The notes under the pieces were generated by a model. It was not told where the DNA came from. It did not search any database and saw only the letters and a program-made list of their open reading frames with translations. The position numbers were made by a program, and so were the translations under genes. Shown here in pieces: positions 6,151 to 9,015 of a DNA stretch of 9,015 nt (the first letter of the stretch is position 1; every line of letters begins with the position of its first letter). This DNA comes from JBKHYJ01 sp046565505. GTDB lineage: Bacteria > Acidobacteriota > Blastocatellia > UBA7656. Where the stretch lies: assembly GCA_046565505.1 (NCBI GenBank), contig JBKHYJ010000051.1, forward strand, positions 1-9,015, in the 5' to 3' direction.

Positions 6151-7065
6151 CTACTCCAGCGCAAGAATGTCTTTAATGTTGTTAAAGAAGATATTTTCCA
6201 TGTCGGCCTGGGTGATTACCCCATCCGACCGGCATGACTTAATGGCCTCCACCCATTTCGACTGCGAGCCTAAGAACCTGTGGATCGGCCAGTCGGTCCC
6301 GAACAATAGTTTTCTACCAAGCCCTCTTGAGACAATCCATTTCAAAATCTCATGGAAGTCCCCCCTGCCCACGTCTGCCTGAAACCCCGACAAGTCTAAA
6401 TAAATATTCGGTCGATACACGGCCATCATCGAAGCCTCTTTGTACCAGGTCACGCCCGCGTGGCCGAGGATGAAATTGACGCGCGGGAAGTTGAGCGCGG
6501 CGTCATCAATATCCATCGGGTGAGTATGCTTGAACGATAAAGTCGAGGTGGTCGGGCCTGTATGGACAAATACCGGCAGGCGCCTTTCGCCGCATATTTC
6601 GTAAAAAGGGAACATCCTCTCATCGCTAGGCGAATACCCGCAGGGCGGGTATATTTTGAGCCCTCTGAATCCCCAATCGCTAATCGCCTTCTCAAACAGG
6701 TCAAGCCCCTCCCGCCCGCGGCGCGGGTCGATGCCGGAAAAGGCGATGAACCTGTCGCTACGGTCAATGAGCTTCTTGTGCTCAAGATGGAGTTCTTCTA
6801 TGTTAAGCTCTAAATCCTTAAAAACGATCCCGAAGTCTATAACTAATAAGACGGCCTTGGCGATCCCCGCGCCATCCATCTCCTGAACCATCTTAACGCA
6901 ATCGGGGTCTTCGTTTAATTCCAGAAGTAGGCCGTCGAGCCGCTCGGATTGCGCCTCGGAGAGTCTATATGGCAGGTTCCTCTTAATTGTCGCCGACCAG
7001 CCATCAAAGAATTGTCTGGGCAGCACTTTGCTGCTGGCAACGTGGCAGTGGCAGTCGATGATCAC
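6151..7065 (-). CDS. Metal-dependent amidohydrolase (amidohydrolase-2 / ACMSD-like)
   Basis: This 304-residue protein is a TIM-barrel metal enzyme of the amidohydrolase-2 group, whose members hydrolyse C-N or lactone bonds or carry out non-oxidative decarboxylation. The metal-site residues are all present: HCH (6-8, with Asp4 before it) on strand 1, His168 (VFVHTG), His202 (LGHAG) and Asp258 (FGTDWP). Lys137 (GLKIYP) lies on a strand near the site. Length is typical. The start is GTG, overlapping the ligase stop as GTGA, with AAGGAG (7071-7076) 5 nt upstream; the nearby ATG is out of frame. Its position between a ligase and the carrier suggests it acts on the acid before, or the thioester after, loading. 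Whether it is a hydrolase or a decarboxylase cannot be told from the sequence. Confidence 0.92.
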   Translation of the reverse strand: MIIDCHCHVASSKVLPRQFFDGWSATIKRNLPYRLSEAQSERLDGLLLELNEDPDCVKMVQEMDGAGIAKAVLLVIDFGIVFKDLELNIEELHLEHKKLIDRSDRFIAFSGIDPRRGREGLDLFEKAISDWGFRGLKIYPPCGYSPSDERMFPFYEICGERRLPVFVHTGPTTSTLSFKHTHPMDIDDAALNFPRVNFILGHAGVTWYKEASMMAVYRPNIYLDLSGFQADVGRGDFHEILKWIVSRGLGRKLLFGTDWPIHRFLGSQSKWVEAIKSCRSDGVITQADMENIFFNNIKDILALE

Positions 7066-8540
7066 ACATACTCCTTCGCCCTGTGCTGCAATTCACCGAT
7101 CTTGACCTTGTTTGTAGCGGTCCGGGGTATCGAATCGTGAAAGACTATTACGTCGGGGCACTTCGATTTACCCACCCGTCGCTTTATGAATTGCATGACG
7201 TCATCGGCGAGCAGGCGGCTATTCTTATCAAGCACCACGAAGCAGGCGATCTTCTCTATCATTTTGTCCTCGACGCGGACCGTGGCGCTGTCGATGACGC
7301 CTTCGAGGTCGCCAAGGCACCTGTCAATGTCTTCCAGGTATACCTTCTCCCCTCCCCTGATAGCCATGTTTTTCTTCCTGCCTGTGATAAAGAAGTATCC
7401 TTCCTCGTCGAAGTAGCCGAGGTCTCCTGTCTTGAACCAACCTGTGTGGACGCTCGAATAGCACTCGACGGTGTTCCTAAAATAGCCTCCTTCGATGACG
7501 CTCTCGCCCTGTACGATCAATTCTCCAACCTGGCGCGGGCCGAGAACCGTTTCGTCATCCGACACTACCTTTATTTTGATATTGGCAGGCACGCCGATAG
7601 AACCCTTAACGATTTTATCCACAGGAGAGATCGTGCAAAAGCAGGTAGTCTCCGTCAGGCCGTAAGCTGGAATAATCGGCACGCCATAGCTTTCGTAGAA
7701 GGCGGTGGCGACTTTATCGCTAAGCGGAGCCGCTCCAGAAACGCAGAACCGCATGTGGCCTTGATTGATCTTCAGTTTAAGGCTATTCATCGCATTGAAG
7801 ATCAGAGGCACGGCACTGAAAGAATTCACTTGATGTTCGAGTAAGGCGGCTTCGATCAGCTTAAGCCTGGAAAGGTCGAAGGTCGGCAAAATCACGACCT
7901 TGCCCCCGCAGAAAATCATCGTCGAAAGATCGCTGATGAATCCGAAAGTATGAAATAGTGGCAGAATACATAGCTTTGTGTGCCGCGAGTCCAAAGAAAA
8001 CCACTCTATGGCCGTCAAAACATTGCTCGTTATGTTTCGCCGGTTAAGCAAGATTCCCTTGGGCTGACCGGTAGTGCCGGAAGTATACACAAGCAACGCG
8101 CCGGCGTTGTCGTCTATATTTTTTGCCGGTACGCGAGCCGTGTCCGCCGGCTCACAACTCCTGTAGGAAGACGCGTCAATCAATCTTCCGCCGAATCCGT
8201 CAAGCGCGAAGTGTCTATCCGAAAGAATTACTCTCGAACCCGAGTGCTTTAAGAGGTTCAGAATTTCTGTGGAAGTGAGTTTTGGGTTCAGAGGCTTTGC
8301 GATCGCGCCGTGAAGAATTACGCCATAAAGTAAGACCGCCAAGTCGACCGAATTCTCGGAGATCAGCGTGACCACGTCTCCGTCCCTTACGCCTTCTCGT
8401 TCCAGTAGCGCCGCAACCTGAGCTAACATTTGCCCGAACGCTGAGAATGAAACCTCTTCGCCTGTAACTTGATCTACAAATAAACCCTTGTCGCCGAATT
8501 TCTGGATAGACTCGGCCACACATTCTTCAATGTGCTTCAT
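7062..8540 (-). CDS. Acyl-AMP ligase (ANL superfamily)
   Basis: This 492-residue enzyme adenylates a carboxylic acid and passes it to CoA or a carrier phosphopantetheine. The ANL motifs are intact: YTSGTTGQPKG (P-loop, 152-162), AYGLTET (292-298), GWFKTGDLGYFDEEGYFFI (367-385), the hinge GRKKNMAIRGGEKVY (387-401) and PRTATNKVKIGEL (472-484) with the catalytic Lys478. FHTFGF (196-201) recalls fatty-acid and aryl ligases rather than amino-acid A domains. Length suits a stand-alone ligase. The start ATG has AAAGG 6 nt upstream. It is the first gene of the coupled ligase-amidohydrolase-ACP cassette, so loading the neighbouring ACP is the best guess. The substrate cannot be read with confidence. 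Confidence 0.95.
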   Translation of the reverse strand: MKHIEECVAESIQKFGDKGLFVDQVTGEEVSFSAFGQMLAQVAALLEREGVRDGDVVTLISENSVDLAVLLYGVILHGAIAKPLNPKLTSTEILNLLKHSGSRVILSDRHFALDGFGGRLIDASSYRSCEPADTARVPAKNIDDNAGALLVYTSGTTGQPKGILLNRRNITSNVLTAIEWFSLDSRHTKLCILPLFHTFGFISDLSTMIFCGGKVVILPTFDLSRLKLIEAALLEHQVNSFSAVPLIFNAMNSLKLKINQGHMRFCVSGAAPLSDKVATAFYESYGVPIIPAYGLTETTCFCTISPVDKIVKGSIGVPANIKIKVVSDDETVLGPRQVGELIVQGESVIEGGYFRNTVECYSSVHTGWFKTGDLGYFDEEGYFFITGRKKNMAIRGGEKVYLEDIDRCLGDLEGVIDSATVRVEDKMIEKIACFVVLDKNSRLLADDVMQFIKRRVGKSKCPDVIVFHDSIPRTATNKVKIGELQHRAKEYV

Positions 8541-8766
8541 GAGTTACCTTTCGAGTTGAATCAGCTCAAAGGTCATCAACCTTAAGAGATGGTTATCAGG
8601 CCGTGAGGCCGGGGCATGATATAAGGCGGTTCATGCGAGTCGGAATCAAGGCAGACCTGGCCATGAAATGCTAAGCCCTAAGGGGAAGCTGCCCCGCAGC
8701 GTGATAATTTACAAATCGAACTGCGTCCTGGATCGAGAAAAGCAATCTGGGACAGTGGACAAACGC
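8541..8766. other. Leader region upstream of the ligase operon
   Basis: These 226 nt separate the truncated aminotransferase frame from the ligase and hold no gene I can support. Reading the minus strand, a GCTGC-GGG-GCAGC hairpin (8688-8700) sits next to the near-palindrome CCCTTAGGG. A weak sigma-70-like pair follows: TTGATT (8644-8649) and TATATC (8618-8623). Its 20-nt spacing is too long to trust. A GGCC-TCAC-GGCC palindrome (8599-8610) lies just downstream. The operon promoter is expected in this stretch. Confidence 0.4.
8688..8700. repeat. Short GC hairpin upstream of the operon
   Basis: GCTGC (8688-8692) pairs with GCAGC (8696-8700) around a 3-nt loop. It is downstream of the aminotransferase remnant and upstream of the ligase. 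No T-run follows, so it is not a typical terminator. Confidence 0.4.
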
Positions 8767-9015
8767 TTAAGAATGCGTACGACGTTCTAAATAATTTTTG
8801 ATCGAAGAACCTCGAATTTTTTCAGGCCGCTTGCCGGCGCTTCGCTGCAAAGCGTTAGTGAAGTCGGCGATGGGGCTCCTGCCCGTCACTATCAGCGCGC
8901 GCTTGAGGGAGGGGTGGTTGTGGCCGTAGTTGAGCACGCCCGCCCCGCAGAAGAAGTCTATGTAGCGCCCGCCCTCGGTGTCGAACAGCAGCGACCGCTC
9001 GCCCCGGCTGAAGAT
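8767..9015 (-). pseudogene. Truncated class III (PLP) aminotransferase fragment
   Basis: The frame enters from the right edge and ends at TAA 8767-8769 (82 residues seen). The first ~43 residues, with LLFDTEGGRYIDFFCGAGVL and NYGHNHPSLKRALI, match the N-terminal part of class III PLP aminotransferases, close to the diaminobutyrate/EctB-like type. Just after LKRALI (around 8890) the resemblance ends. The remaining ~39 residues (VTGRSPIADF... to ...YLERRTHS) look unlike any aminotransferase, and base composition drops from GC-rich to AT-rich. Functional members are usually 400 or more residues and carry the PLP lysine much later, so this copy should lack a cofactor site. It looks like a remnant left by recombination or deletion. 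It could alternatively be a module boundary of a larger protein beginning outside the window. Confidence 0.75.

Noticed and set aside
7083..7844. Long plus-strand open frame of 253 codons inside the ligase gene
   Set aside because: It is antisense to a ligase whose motifs are all intact on the minus strand; its product shows no recognisable motif and reflects the GC-biased opposite frame.
8618..8649. Sigma-70 promoter TTGATT / TATATC for the operon
   Set aside because: Both boxes are weak and the 20-nt spacing is outside the usual range, so it is only mentioned in the leader entry and not called.
8850..8857. Integron attC-like core near the aminotransferase break
   Set aside because: GTTAGTG does not fit the GTTRRRY core and no paired RYYYAAC site was seen.

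Overview
This window shows most of a bacterial secondary-metabolite (nonribosomal peptide) gene cluster. Every gene I can support lies on the minus strand, so the locus reads from right to left. Shine-Dalgarno-like sites, a GTG start and translationally coupled genes mark it as bacterial. The mixed, moderately high GC, with very GC-rich NRPS and aminotransferase ends, and the enzyme content would suit a soil or biofilm bacterium such as an acidobacterium or another Gram-negative. The phylum cannot be fixed from this sequence.

Layout in transcription order. (1) 9015-8767 is a class III aminotransferase reading frame. It enters from outside the window, matches the family for about 43 codons, then loses family resemblance and stops, so it looks truncated. 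(2) 8766-8541 is an intergenic leader. (3) 8540-5891 is a tightly coupled cassette: an acyl-AMP ligase overlaps a metal-dependent amidohydrolase by 4 nt (GTGA), and 5 nt later comes a free-standing acyl carrier protein. (4) 5817-5392 is a GNAT acetyltransferase. (5) 5330-3240 is an unusual fusion of a thioester-reductase-like SDR domain and an alpha/beta-hydrolase domain. (6) 3062-1248 is a 604-residue protein of unknown family. (7) 1276-1121 is a possible 51-residue small protein. (8) 1036-572 is a 154-residue helical protein with an internal repeat. (9) 571-262 is a 310-nt intergenic region rich in inverted repeats. (10) 261-1 is the start of an NRPS that opens with a condensation domain and runs off the left edge.

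Likely logic (inference): the ligase adenylates a carboxylic acid and loads it on the small ACP. The amidohydrolase, GNAT and fusion protein modify, transfer or release the bound intermediate. The acyl group is then handed to the NRPS, whose first domain is a condensation domain, as in acyl-initiated peptides.

The most striking point is the fusion protein. Its reductase half keeps the family Thr and Tyr but has Ala where the catalytic Lys belongs and Asn in place of the first Gly of the dinucleotide-binding loop. Its hydrolase half has Cys instead of Ser in the nucleophile elbow, with Asp and His in place. This suggests a redox-dead reductase fold joined to a Cys-type acyltransferase, cyclase or thioesterase. 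Together with the orphan 604-residue and 154-residue proteins, it is the best candidate here for undescribed chemistry.
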